Positions 9,098 to 17,421 of a DNA stretch of 64,000 bases are shown piece after piece. The stretch spans positions 97,443 to 161,442 of the forward strand of contig NZ_JALXBK010000047.1 of the NCBI RefSeq assembly GCF_026991475.1, given 5' to 3'. A model generated the notes under the pieces. The model searched no databases. It was given only the letters and a program-made list of their open reading frames with translations, and was not told where the DNA came from. The translations under genes and the position numbers were made by a program. The DNA comes from Sulfurimonas sp. Its GTDB lineage: Bacteria; Campylobacterota; Campylobacteria; Campylobacterales; Sulfurimonadaceae. The stretch's first letter is position 1. Each line of letters starts with the position of its first letter.

Positions 9098-10425
9098 AAT
9101 TTAATAGTTCCCTGAATAGAAAGAAGATTTCCCATATGGTCAAGCACTTTTGCTACTTTTGGATTAGTGCTTCTAGGAGCAGTTAAATCTCTAAATGCAT
9201 AGTTCACATCAATTCTATTAGGACCTTTAAAGTGATAAGACATACCAACCGTGGTTGTTTTGAAATCTCGCTCACCCTCTTTTGAATTTGTCAAACGATT
9301 AAGATAATCATAACGAGCTAAGAGTTCCACTTTTTTAGGTAGTACATAATACTGTGCACTTACAAAGCCACCATCAGCTTCATTTTTACTCTCTGCAGCA
9401 ATTTGATACTGCCAATCATCACTAAACGCAGAAGAATCCGCATCTTTTGCACCATTATAAATCATACCTTTTGCTTTGATATATTCTACATCCACACGAA
9501 GTCCATTATGAAAATAATCAACACCCGCACCATATCTTGTACGATCATAATTCGTATTGTTTAATCTTCTTTTACCATCTTGATACCAAGCATACACTTT
9601 TACAGATTGTGTGTAGTAGCCTTTACCTTTACCAAATAGATACTCACTCGCAAGATAACCATAATATGTCATACTACCTGAAGCATTTTTAGAACTTAGT
9701 CCCGTACCATTACCTGCCATACCTGCAACACTCACAGTAATATTTTTTCTAATATGTGTCGTATTAAAGAGTTCTACACCACGGTCACGATATGCTCCAA
9801 CTGATTGATCTGTATCTCCTTGATAAATGCCAGGAGAGACTTCTGTCGCATTATTCGGGAGAAAACGCTCAAGAAGCAGTTGATTTCCTGCAGTTGAGAA
9901 GTTACGATACTCTGACGCAAAAACAGCACGCATACCCTCTTCACTACCAGGGTACTTAAACTGTCCTGCTCTTACATGCACATAAGGAATACCATTGTAT
10001 GTAATGGATGCATCAGTCAAATAGTTATGTGTAGGATGTCCAGCAGGTTCTGTAACACCATCTTCACCAAACTCTGTCATAAAAAAGTAATCAAGTTGAT
10101 TATTTTTATCAACCATTCCACGAACAGCTAAACGGGCACGATTTATTTCAAAACCAGATTGATGATCTAAACTTGGAGCCAACATAACAAAAGGTGTTTT
10201 ATTCGTCCCTGCCTTATCTAAGATTGTCCCATAATCTTTTTGATACCCAGCTTGAATAAATCCCCAAAAATGTGGCTTATTATTATGATTTGCTACTTTC
10301 TTGCCATCTTTTTTTACAAAAGATGGTTGTGTCCCTGCAATACTGAGCCAATCGGCTGCATTCAATCCCATTGAAAGAACTGATACACTTATGAGTGATA
10401 AAACTATTTTATTTTGAATTTGCAT
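9094..10425 (-). CDS. Phosphate-selective porin O/P family protein
   Basis: 443-residue outer-membrane porin with a signal peptide (residues 1-23, cleaved near LNAADW). Features of the OprO/OprP family include WGFIQAGYQKDYG, RARLAVRGMV, DYFFMTEFGEDG and the strand VHVRAGQFKYPGSEEGM, and the protein ends in GTIKF with a terminal Phe. It follows the TsdA-like cytochrome gene by 10 bases, so the two are probably one operon. In that setting the pore may admit anions such as thiosulfate or tetrathionate instead of phosphate, which is inference. A second, less similar porin under a Pho box is at 26879-28063. Confidence 0.85.
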   Translation of the reverse strand: MQIQNKIVLSLISVSVLSMGLNAADWLSIAGTQPSFVKKDGKKVANHNNKPHFWGFIQAGYQKDYGTILDKAGTNKTPFVMLAPSLDHQSGFEINRARLAVRGMVDKNNQLDYFFMTEFGEDGVTEPAGHPTHNYLTDASITYNGIPYVHVRAGQFKYPGSEEGMRAVFASEYRNFSTAGNQLLLERFLPNNATEVSPGIYQGDTDQSVGAYRDRGVELFNTTHIRKNITVSVAGMAGNGTGLSSKNASGSMTYYGYLASEYLFGKGKGYYTQSVKVYAWYQDGKRRLNNTNYDRTRYGAGVDYFHNGLRVDVEYIKAKGMIYNGAKDADSSAFSDDWQYQIAAESKNEADGGFVSAQYYVLPKKVELLARYDYLNRLTNSKEGERDFKTTTVGMSYHFKGPNRIDVNYAFRDLTAPRSTNPKVAKVLDHMGNLLSIQGTIKF

Positions 10426-10435
10426 TGTATTTCCC

Positions 10436-11395
10436 TTATTTTATTTTATGGTCGCCACGAATTTTGTCTACATTAAGACCAAATTGTTTAAAGTTACTAC
10501 GCACTGAATGTTTTTCATGTAAAACTTTTGAATTGTAATGCCCCATTTTACTCGCAGGATAAAGTGCTTTTCGTAAATCAAAATCAGCATGCGGTTGTGC
10601 ATTTACATAGAGCATAATATCTGCTGCTTCTTGATCTTTAAGTGTTTTACCTTGACCAAGTGGCATATTTGATTGTACCCATGCAGCACCTTTATTGAGT
10701 TTACTCATACCTGCACCAGTATTGTATGCAAGCCATTTTCCATTTTTTTGACCCCAAAGTGGTGGGAATGTTCCCATACCTGCACCATCTGCACCGTGAC
10801 ACATTGCACATTTAGCTTCATAAAGTTTTTTACCATTCACATAGTTTGCATGTGTCGCACGTTTTTGAATTTTTGCAAAATGTTTCGCACCATGCATCCA
10901 TCTCTCAGAATTTAACGGGCTACAAGGCATTTTTGCATTCATTTTCATAGGCATACCTTCTGAAAGCCAAGTAACATATGCTGCCATTGCTACAGATGCT
11001 TTTGTATCAACAATAGGACGTTTTCCATTCATACTACGCATAAAACAGTTGTTGATTCTGTCTTGTAGTGTCTGTACAGATTTTTCTCTTTTAGAGTATG
11101 CTGGAAAAGCAGTTGCCGTCCCTATAAAAGTAGCAATTCCCGGTGCAGTACCAGGCTTTCCATCACTCCCACGTATATGACAACTAATACATTGTAGTTT
11201 ATCACCTACCATATCTTTTGTAAGTGGATGCGTATTTGTATGCATCAAAATATCTTCACCAAGTTTTACCATCTTGCCAACTTCGCCAGCAGGATATGTT
11301 TTTGGTGCAGCTGTAGGCGTTGCTGCCATAGCGTTTGAGCCTATGATTAAAAGCGCTGCAGCACTCACGGAATATTTTAGTAAATTAGTTTTCAT
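10436..11395 (-). CDS. Dihaem cytochrome c, TsdA-like thiosulfate dehydrogenase/tetrathionate reductase
   Basis: 319-residue periplasmic protein with a signal peptide (residues 1-25) and two haem c motifs, CISCH (69-73) and CAMCH (196-200). Between them lies a block typical of TsdA, FPAYSKRE then RINNCFMRSMNGK, in which Cys117 matches the unusual thiolate ligand of the active-site haem. The second domain has TFPPLWG, YNTGAGMSKL and NMPLGQGKTLKDQEA, also TsdA-like. Such enzymes join two thiosulfates to tetrathionate or run the reverse reaction. The porin gene follows, and a sensor kinase/regulator pair lies just upstream. Direction of the reaction cannot be told from sequence. Confidence 0.85.
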   Translation of the reverse strand: MKTNLLKYSVSAAALLIIGSNAMAATPTAAPKTYPAGEVGKMVKLGEDILMHTNTHPLTKDMVGDKLQCISCHIRGSDGKPGTAPGIATFIGTATAFPAYSKREKSVQTLQDRINNCFMRSMNGKRPIVDTKASVAMAAYVTWLSEGMPMKMNAKMPCSPLNSERWMHGAKHFAKIQKRATHANYVNGKKLYEAKCAMCHGADGAGMGTFPPLWGQKNGKWLAYNTGAGMSKLNKGAAWVQSNMPLGQGKTLKDQEAADIMLYVNAQPHADFDLRKALYPASKMGHYNSKVLHEKHSVRSNFKQFGLNVDKIRGDHKIK

Positions 11396-11418
11396 TTCGT
11401 TCTCCTTTTTTCATCTAC

Positions 11419-11453
11419 AACATACTAACAATAGCTGCGTAACTTTTGCGTAA
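11419..11453 (-). promoter_or_regulatory. Direct-repeat operator and promoter for the TsdA-like gene
   Basis: On the minus strand, TTACGCA is repeated exactly with a 4-base gap (11436-11453; 7+4+7 bases, 11-bp period), the layout bound by OmpR/PhoB-type regulators. Eleven bases downstream is TATGTT (11419-11424), a plausible -10. The OmpR-type regulator encoded at 12592-13257 is the natural candidate to bind it. Confidence 0.6.
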
Positions 11454-11465
11454 GTAAAAAAAGAG

Positions 11466-12650
11466 TTATGAAAATGTATAGGAGAAGAGAGAGCCTTGTG
11501 CAAGCTGTGTATCTACTGATATTTTAATGCCATTTTTATCACATATATGTTTAACGATACTTAAACCAATACCAAAACCACCTTGAATTACATCCTCACG
11601 GGCATAACGCTCAAAAATCTTTTGAGTGTCTTTTATACCTACACCCTGATCTTGAACACTAAAAATAGTATGATTGTTTTCTTTATAAAGTCTAATTTTT
11701 ATCTGTGTATCTTTTGGACTGTATTTGATTGCGTTTGAGATTGTGTTGTCTATTATTCTTTGTATCTCTATTCGATTTATATTTAGAAACAGACCATCTT
11801 CTATATTTTCTTCAATAGATATATTTTTAATCCCTGCTAAATCTAAAAAAACATTGATTCGGTTTTGCAAAAAATGAGAAAAGTTCAAATTTTCTGCTTT
11901 ATACTCTACATGTGTATATTTTATATGGTACTCAATATCTTCATAAATCAAAATTATGCTCTGCATACTGTTATAGAGTCTTCGAAGAACTTTACTATCT
12001 CCCTTATCTCGTAAAAACTCTAAATTAAGCTGCATTACACCAAGTGGAGTTTTAAGTTCATGCATCGCATCATTAAAAAAAACATTCAAGTATCTATTTG
12101 CTTTTTCAAGTGGACGCAAAGAGATTTTTATAAAAAAAAGTGTCATAAAAAAGATAATAGCTCCCAAAAAAAGTGCTGCAATAAATGCTTTTGTATAAAT
12201 GTTTTTATATGAAAATCTCTTAGCAATTATAATCCTATCTGCCTGAAGTCTGTTTGGACTTAACAGAATTTCTTTACTAAGCAATCCATCTTGGCTTCTG
12301 TCTATTGTAATACTTTTACATAATGTCTCATCAGTTGCAAATAGTAGTTTAGTACTACTGCCATATAGACATGAAGTGTAAAAGAGCGAACGGGGAAAAT
12401 TAAATATATGTTTATTTGTACGAGAAAAATCATAAATGCTCTTCTCAACCCCATAAGCATAATGTTGTAAATCTTGCATTTGAGCCTGTTTATAACTCTT
12501 TTTCTCAACAGAAATATAAAAATATGCAGGAATACTGACCACAGAAATAATCAGCATAGAGTAAAAAAATGCTAGGGTATAGATATATCGTTTATCTTTT
12601 TCTATCAATTTTGTACCCAAACCCTTTTTTACTAACAATAAATGTTGCAT
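11466..12650 (-). CDS. Membrane sensor histidine kinase
   Basis: 394-residue kinase with membrane helices at about 22-46 and 155-175 that flank a periplasmic segment of about 110 residues. The phosphoacceptor is His197 (AMHELKTPLG). The catalytic domain shows NTISNAIKYSP (N box), VQDQGVGIKD and FGIGLSIV. The periplasmic part holds two cysteines, Cys94 and Cys111, which could form a disulfide. The ATG at 12650 has no clear ribosome site and overlaps the regulator gene by 59 bases; a TTG at 12608 would give a 17-base overlap and is a real alternative. It pairs with the regulator immediately upstream. Confidence 0.85.
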   Translation of the reverse strand: MQHLLLVKKGLGTKLIEKDKRYIYTLAFFYSMLIISVVSIPAYFYISVEKKSYKQAQMQDLQHYAYGVEKSIYDFSRTNKHIFNFPRSLFYTSCLYGSSTKLLFATDETLCKSITIDRSQDGLLSKEILLSPNRLQADRIIIAKRFSYKNIYTKAFIAALFLGAIIFFMTLFFIKISLRPLEKANRYLNVFFNDAMHELKTPLGVMQLNLEFLRDKGDSKVLRRLYNSMQSIILIYEDIEYHIKYTHVEYKAENLNFSHFLQNRINVFLDLAGIKNISIEENIEDGLFLNINRIEIQRIIDNTISNAIKYSPKDTQIKIRLYKENNHTIFSVQDQGVGIKDTQKIFERYAREDVIQGGFGIGLSIVKHICDKNGIKISVDTQLAQGSLFSYTFS

Positions 12651-13257
12651 CTGTTTTATCTCGTATCTTTTTAATACACATACGAATATCTGCTTCAGTT
12701 ACCATTTTTTCTTCCCAGACATCTTCCCACAACTGCTTTGTTGAGATATACTCATCAAGATGTGTAATCAAATAATCAAGAACTTTTTGCTCTTTTGGTG
12801 TTAGGGCAACCGTTTCTTCTTTATGAAACAGTTTTCCTTTTGTGAGATTATACCTATAGTCATTATTTAAGCTTATCTCTTCTTCATTTGAGTGAAGATA
12901 AAAAACTTTTAAAACCTGTTCAACACGGTATTTTAACTCCTGCGCTGCAAAAGGCTTACGAATATAATCATTACAGCCAAGCTCATAACCTATACTCAAG
13001 TTATCTATATCTGTTAAAGAGGTAATAAAAATCACTGGTGTTTCATCTTTTTTCTCACGCATCATTTTTACAATCTCATAACCACTTTTACCTGGTACTC
13101 GAATATCTAAAAGTAGTAAGTGATATTTTTTAAAATAGAGTGCATCTATAACTTCATCCCCATTCTCAAAACTTTCAACCTCATAACCCAAAGATTCTAA
13201 ATACTCTTGAATAGTCTCTTTGTAGCTCACATCATCTTCTAAAAGTAAAATTTTCAT
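12592..13257 (-). CDS. OmpR-family response regulator
   Basis: 221-residue two-component regulator. The receiver domain has the acidic pocket Glu7-Asp8-Asp9, the phosphorylated Asp51 (LLLLDIRVPG) and the conserved lysine in IRKPFAAQEL. A C-terminal winged helix (about 125-221) includes LTPKEQKVLDYL and SKKGFGYKI. It should bind direct repeats with an 11-bp period, as found 5' of the TsdA-like gene. Its start overlaps the stop of the Cache protein gene by 4 bases (ATGA), and the kinase gene overlaps its end. Confidence 0.92.
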   Translation of the reverse strand: MKILLLEDDVSYKETIQEYLESLGYEVESFENGDEVIDALYFKKYHLLLLDIRVPGKSGYEIVKMMREKKDETPVIFITSLTDIDNLSIGYELGCNDYIRKPFAAQELKYRVEQVLKVFYLHSNEEEISLNNDYRYNLTKGKLFHKEETVALTPKEQKVLDYLITHLDEYISTKQLWEDVWEEKMVTEADIRMCIKKIRDKTDATFIVSKKGFGYKIDRKR

Positions 13258-14171
13258 TGAATAATAACCCCTGAACTATTTGCTTCCTCTGTTGTTATTT
13301 CATCATGTGTTTTAAGCATAAGAGGTACACTATTTTCAAATACAATCACAAAGTAGCCCAGATTTTGGTTTTGAAAATTCTTGATGCTAAAGTAAGCAAA
13401 GGCATATTTATCTTGTGTAAAGTAACCAGAACTTTCTAGGTTTTGCAACTTCGATTTTTTTAAACTTTCAAAACTGTGTTTATCATAGCTCTTATTCACC
13501 AATGCAAATTTATTAAAAATGAGAGGATTATTTTGCACTCTTGTTGCGATATTAAGATATTTTTTATTTAAAAGAATAAAAAGGGCATAGCCATGTTCTG
13601 CAAGTGTTTTTCTTAAATGTTCAAAATTTTCAATCACTTCAATAGAACCTTCAAAAGAGCCATTTTTTAAAATGGGAGAGATAGCTTTAATATTTAAGCG
13701 TTTACCCACTTCTATAGAAACCAAAGGTTTTTTGTGCTTTTTAACAAAAACCAAGCCTTTACGAAAAGAGGCAAGTGGTACATTTTTTACAGAGTAATCC
13801 CAACTTCTAAGATAAGTATGCAAGTTTTTATCGTGTACCTGTACTTCAAAATTATAACCCTGCAACTTTTGTAAACTTTCAATCTTCTGCTCAATTATCT
13901 CAAATGCTTTTTTTCGCTTATTGTTATTAAATGCCGCTAAAAAAGTTCTGTCTTGTGCAAGTAGTAAAGAGAGAGAAAGGGCATGTTGTTCTTCTTCTTC
14001 AAGTAAGTTTCGTGTTAAAAAAAGTGCATTATCGAGCGACTGCAGTGTCTCTTTTTGAGAGTATGATTCTTTAAGAGTATAAACAAAATATAGAGAAGTA
14101 AAAAGAACAACAACCGTAAAAGTTAAAACAATTTTATCAATTTTACCAACAAATTTTTCAAATAAATTCAA
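13254..14171 (-). CDS. Membrane-anchored periplasmic Cache-type sensor without an output domain
   Basis: 305-residue protein with one membrane helix (about 14-33) and then a periplasmic domain that resembles the double-Cache sensors of the two diguanylate-type proteins in this window (FEVQVHDKNLHTYLRSWDY, then SIEVGKRLNIKAISPI and FEGSIEVIENFEHLRKTL). The chain ends soon after the domain (EEANSSGVIIQ), with no second helix and no kinase, GGDEF or chemotaxis domain. Positioned between the EAL protein (2-base gap) and the response regulator (4-base overlap), it probably passes a signal to the kinase or the EAL protein as an accessory sensor. That role is inference. Confidence 0.75.
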   Translation of the reverse strand: MNLFEKFVGKIDKIVLTFTVVVLFTSLYFVYTLKESYSQKETLQSLDNALFLTRNLLEEEEQHALSLSLLLAQDRTFLAAFNNNKRKKAFEIIEQKIESLQKLQGYNFEVQVHDKNLHTYLRSWDYSVKNVPLASFRKGLVFVKKHKKPLVSIEVGKRLNIKAISPILKNGSFEGSIEVIENFEHLRKTLAEHGYALFILLNKKYLNIATRVQNNPLIFNKFALVNKSYDKHSFESLKKSKLQNLESSGYFTQDKYAFAYFSIKNFQNQNLGYFVIVFENSVPLMLKTHDEITTEEANSSGVIIQ

Positions 14172-14173
14172 TT

Positions 14174-16402
14174 TTACTCTTTAAACATTGGTGATGGCAT
14201 AGAAAAACAGTAGCCCTGTGAAAACTCTATGCCTATTTCTTTAACAATTTTTTGAATCTCTTCATTCTCTACAAACTCTGCAATAACCTTTATTTCCATC
14301 GAAGATGCAAATTCACTAATTGCTTTTACAATCTTATAACTCTTTGGATTTGTATCCAAATTTTTAATGTATTTTCCGTCTATTTTAATAAAATCAACAT
14401 CAAGTTCATTAATACGTTCAAAGTTGGAATATTCAACACCAAAATCATCAATAGCTAGTTGAAATCCTGCTTCTTTTAGCTCTTTAAGCTGAATAATATT
14501 GCTATGAGTACCTCCAGCACTTACCCCTTCCAAAATTTCTAAAACAATCTGCTCAGCCCTAAGATGGTAAAAATCTAATTTTTCTAATAAATAGTTTTTT
14601 AGTTTTTTACTGTAAAGGTCATCTTCTGTAATGTTAATAGATATTGTTACATCTTTTGAGTGTTTTGAGAGATATGCAAAACTTTTATCTATCATAATTT
14701 TTGTAATTTCAACTAAAAATCCACTATTTTTTGCAACTTCTATAAAATAGTACGGAGAGTAAATTTTACCATTTACTTCAAGACGGGCGAGTGATTCATA
14801 CTTCATAATCTTATTAGTTTCATTATTGCGAATACCTTGAAAATAGGGAATGATTCTTGCATCTTGTTGTGCAAATATAGCATCATACAGATAGCTGTTA
14901 AATTTTAAAAAGTCATTGTTTACACTCTGCTCTTTATAGTACACATACTCTTTATATGGCTCCATTTTTGCTTGTTTTATGGCAATGGTTAATTTACGCA
15001 GAGAATCCTCTTCTAAACCATGCACAACAGAAAAACTAAATGCAACTCTAATGTTAATATCATCCTTTGTTATATGTAAAGGATCATCATTAAAATGGTG
15101 ATTTATATTATTCACATCATCTGTTATCTCATCAGATATAAAAACAAATTCATCAGAATCAATCCTGTAAATTTTTCTCTCTAAAATGGTTTGTAGTCTC
15201 AAAACAGTTAATCTCAAAATTCCATCACCTATTTCAAAACCATAGCTAGCATTGATTTGACTGAAATTTTTAATATTGAGCATTACAAGTTCTTTATCTT
15301 TGTAAAGTTCTTTATCTGCTAAAAATTTCTCTTTTGTATAACATCTTGTAAGTTGGTCATTATAGATTAACGAGAGATTTTTCTCTGTCTCCTCCTTAAC
15401 TCTTTCATTGAGCGAAGCTATTAACTCCACATTTAGCACTTGTGTTTTAAACCCAAAATAGGACATTAGAAGAAAAAGCAGTGCCATAAGAATAGTAAGC
15501 GTTTGTAGTAAAATTTCTTTATTTTGAAGGTACTCTTTATCTTTTATAAAGACAATATAATGTGCTATTGCCTTTTTATTTACTCCAATAATATTTACTT
15601 GTGTAACAAAATAGTTATTTTTAAAGACTCCTTCATATATTTCATCTTTTTTTGAATCATCTAAAAAATACTTTACCCCATAATCATCTAAAAATCTCTT
15701 TACATTTTTATTAAGATTCAAAGTTGAAATATTATAACCATCAATAAAAACTTTTGAAAGAGGATGTGTCAACTGCTTTGTAAATCTTTTTTCAATAACC
15801 AATGCCGAATAGATTTGTTCTTTTTCTAAATCTCTAGCAATTGAGTCAAAATGACTAATTACTTCCACAACACCTAAAAAATTATGCTCATCATCATAAA
15901 TAGGCATAATACCTTTAAAAGTGATGTCAAAGACACCAACACTAATAACACTTTGAGGATGAGGATGTTTGTAGAGTTTTATCAGATCCTCTCTACTATT
16001 TAAAATATGTTTTCCAATAAGTTTATCTTTTTCACCGATCCATGAAATATATCTATTTACACCCTTTGCATCAACAATATGGAGCCAAAGATGTTTATAT
16101 GATTTGAATTTTTTTGCCATACTAAAAACATTTTCATCATAGAACTTTTTATACTGCCTATTTTTCATAATATTAACTAATTTTGTATCAATAGCAACTC
16201 TTTGTGCCATTTGAAATGTATTGTCTTTTTTGATTTTTATAAGCAGTTTTACTTCATTATGAATCGCTGAAATATAGTTTTGTTCACTCTCTTGCATATA
16301 TTTTGTCTGCACATAAAAATAAGCAATAAAAGAGAGTAAAAAGAGTAGAACGAAGATGCTTAATATTTTTGGTGTTTTTATTACAAAATTGATTATTTTC
16401 AC
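14174..16402 (-). CDS. Cache-GGDEF-EAL signalling protein, probable c-di-GMP phosphodiesterase
   Basis: 742-residue membrane protein. A helix at 11-31, a periplasmic double-Cache-like domain (about 35-290) and a second helix (about 298-317) precede a degenerate GGDEF domain and an EAL domain. The GGDEF motif reads RIDSDEF (413-419), so cyclase activity is unlikely. In the EAL domain the key residues are kept: ESLAR (536-540), IDDFGVEYSN (651-660), DFIKID and VIAEFVEN. Phosphodiesterase activity, possibly tuned by the dead GGDEF domain, is the best prediction. It is the first gene of the leftward run that leads through the Cache protein and two-component pair to the TsdA-like cytochrome. Confidence 0.88.
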   Translation of the reverse strand: MKIINFVIKTPKILSIFVLLFLLSFIAYFYVQTKYMQESEQNYISAIHNEVKLLIKIKKDNTFQMAQRVAIDTKLVNIMKNRQYKKFYDENVFSMAKKFKSYKHLWLHIVDAKGVNRYISWIGEKDKLIGKHILNSREDLIKLYKHPHPQSVISVGVFDITFKGIMPIYDDEHNFLGVVEVISHFDSIARDLEKEQIYSALVIEKRFTKQLTHPLSKVFIDGYNISTLNLNKNVKRFLDDYGVKYFLDDSKKDEIYEGVFKNNYFVTQVNIIGVNKKAIAHYIVFIKDKEYLQNKEILLQTLTILMALLFLLMSYFGFKTQVLNVELIASLNERVKEETEKNLSLIYNDQLTRCYTKEKFLADKELYKDKELVMLNIKNFSQINASYGFEIGDGILRLTVLRLQTILERKIYRIDSDEFVFISDEITDDVNNINHHFNDDPLHITKDDINIRVAFSFSVVHGLEEDSLRKLTIAIKQAKMEPYKEYVYYKEQSVNNDFLKFNSYLYDAIFAQQDARIIPYFQGIRNNETNKIMKYESLARLEVNGKIYSPYYFIEVAKNSGFLVEITKIMIDKSFAYLSKHSKDVTISINITEDDLYSKKLKNYLLEKLDFYHLRAEQIVLEILEGVSAGGTHSNIIQLKELKEAGFQLAIDDFGVEYSNFERINELDVDFIKIDGKYIKNLDTNPKSYKIVKAISEFASSMEIKVIAEFVENEEIQKIVKEIGIEFSQGYCFSMPSPMFKE

Positions 16403-16470
16403 TAAAATCCCCTACATAAAAAAGTTTATCGTATATTAACTTATAGAAACTTTTATGTTAAAATTCTTTT

Positions 16471-17421
16471 ATGACAAACAACAGACTCCTTAAGCAGTTC
16501 CGCTCATTTTACTTTAAGAACTATCCTGATGATATGGAGACGCAAATTTCTTACTTTTCTGTTTTTGGTGGACTTAACTGGCAAATCGATACTACACAGG
16601 AAATTTCTCTTCTTATAAAGTCACTTATTTTAGATAATTTTGCCATTTTAAATGAAAAAATCGATGAAATAACACTAAAAAATGATGCAAACAAAAGGCT
16701 ACTAAAAGCTCTAGCAACTGGAGATAGACGAATATTTTCTGCGTTTAACAGAGCCGGTTTAAACAATGGAAACGGTGGTGCAGCTCTGCATTACCTTCAA
16801 GAGAAAGGAATAATAGAGCTAGAGTACTCACGTGAAGAGCATCCCCGTAAACTGTACCCAAATAAAAAGCTCAAAAAAGAGGAAGCCAGATACAGAATTT
16901 CACATAAAGTGCTTTTTACCCATCCTTTTATTCGATTTTGGTTCTATTTTATCCAGCCAAACATAAAAAGTATTGCAGCAGGAGATTATGAAAAAGTTTT
17001 ACAAGAGTTTACACTTAAACGCAGCAGCTATACAAGTTTAATCTATGAAGAACTTTCAGAAGTTTTACTCAACTATCATCTTCGTGATGCAGATATTGTT
17101 AGTTCAGGGAGCTACTGGGATGCTAAAACAGAAATAGATATTTTAACTCTTACAAAAGATGAGAAATTTTACATCGGAGAGTGTAAATGGACAAATCATA
17201 AAGTCAATAAAAAAGAGTTCCATAAACTGGGTGACAAATGCAAAAAACTTGGCATTGTCCCTACACAAATCATTCTCTTTTCAAAGCGTGGATTTTCAAA
17301 AGAGTTGGAGCAGATGCAAGGTGCAAAACTTGCACTCTATACAAGTGATGATTTTATGAGTTTACTCAAAAAAAGTTCTGTGTTAACTAACAATTCTCAA
17401 AGCTTCATAAGCTTCTTGTAA
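16471..17421 (+). CDS. DUF234-type PD-(D/E)XK nuclease-like protein lacking its usual ATPase
   Basis: 316-residue protein. A helical/winged-helix part (about 80-150, LLKALATGDRRIFSAF then LHYLQEKGIIEL) is followed by SHKVLFTHPFIRFWFYFI and a C-terminal PD-(D/E)XK-like core: AKTEIDILT then FYIGECKWTN, which supply Glu, Asp and the ECK triad. In archaea and many bacteria this DUF234 module is the tail of a P-loop ATPase of about 450 residues; here no Walker motif precedes it. Function is unknown. Its 3' end overlaps the convergent J-domain gene by 39 bases. Confidence 0.7.
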   Translation: MTNNRLLKQFRSFYFKNYPDDMETQISYFSVFGGLNWQIDTTQEISLLIKSLILDNFAILNEKIDEITLKNDANKRLLKALATGDRRIFSAFNRAGLNNGNGGAALHYLQEKGIIELEYSREEHPRKLYPNKKLKKEEARYRISHKVLFTHPFIRFWFYFIQPNIKSIAAGDYEKVLQEFTLKRSSYTSLIYEELSEVLLNYHLRDADIVSSGSYWDAKTEIDILTLTKDEKFYIGECKWTNHKVNKKEFHKLGDKCKKLGIVPTQIILFSKRGFSKELEQMQGAKLALYTSDDFMSLLKKSSVLTNNSQSFISFL

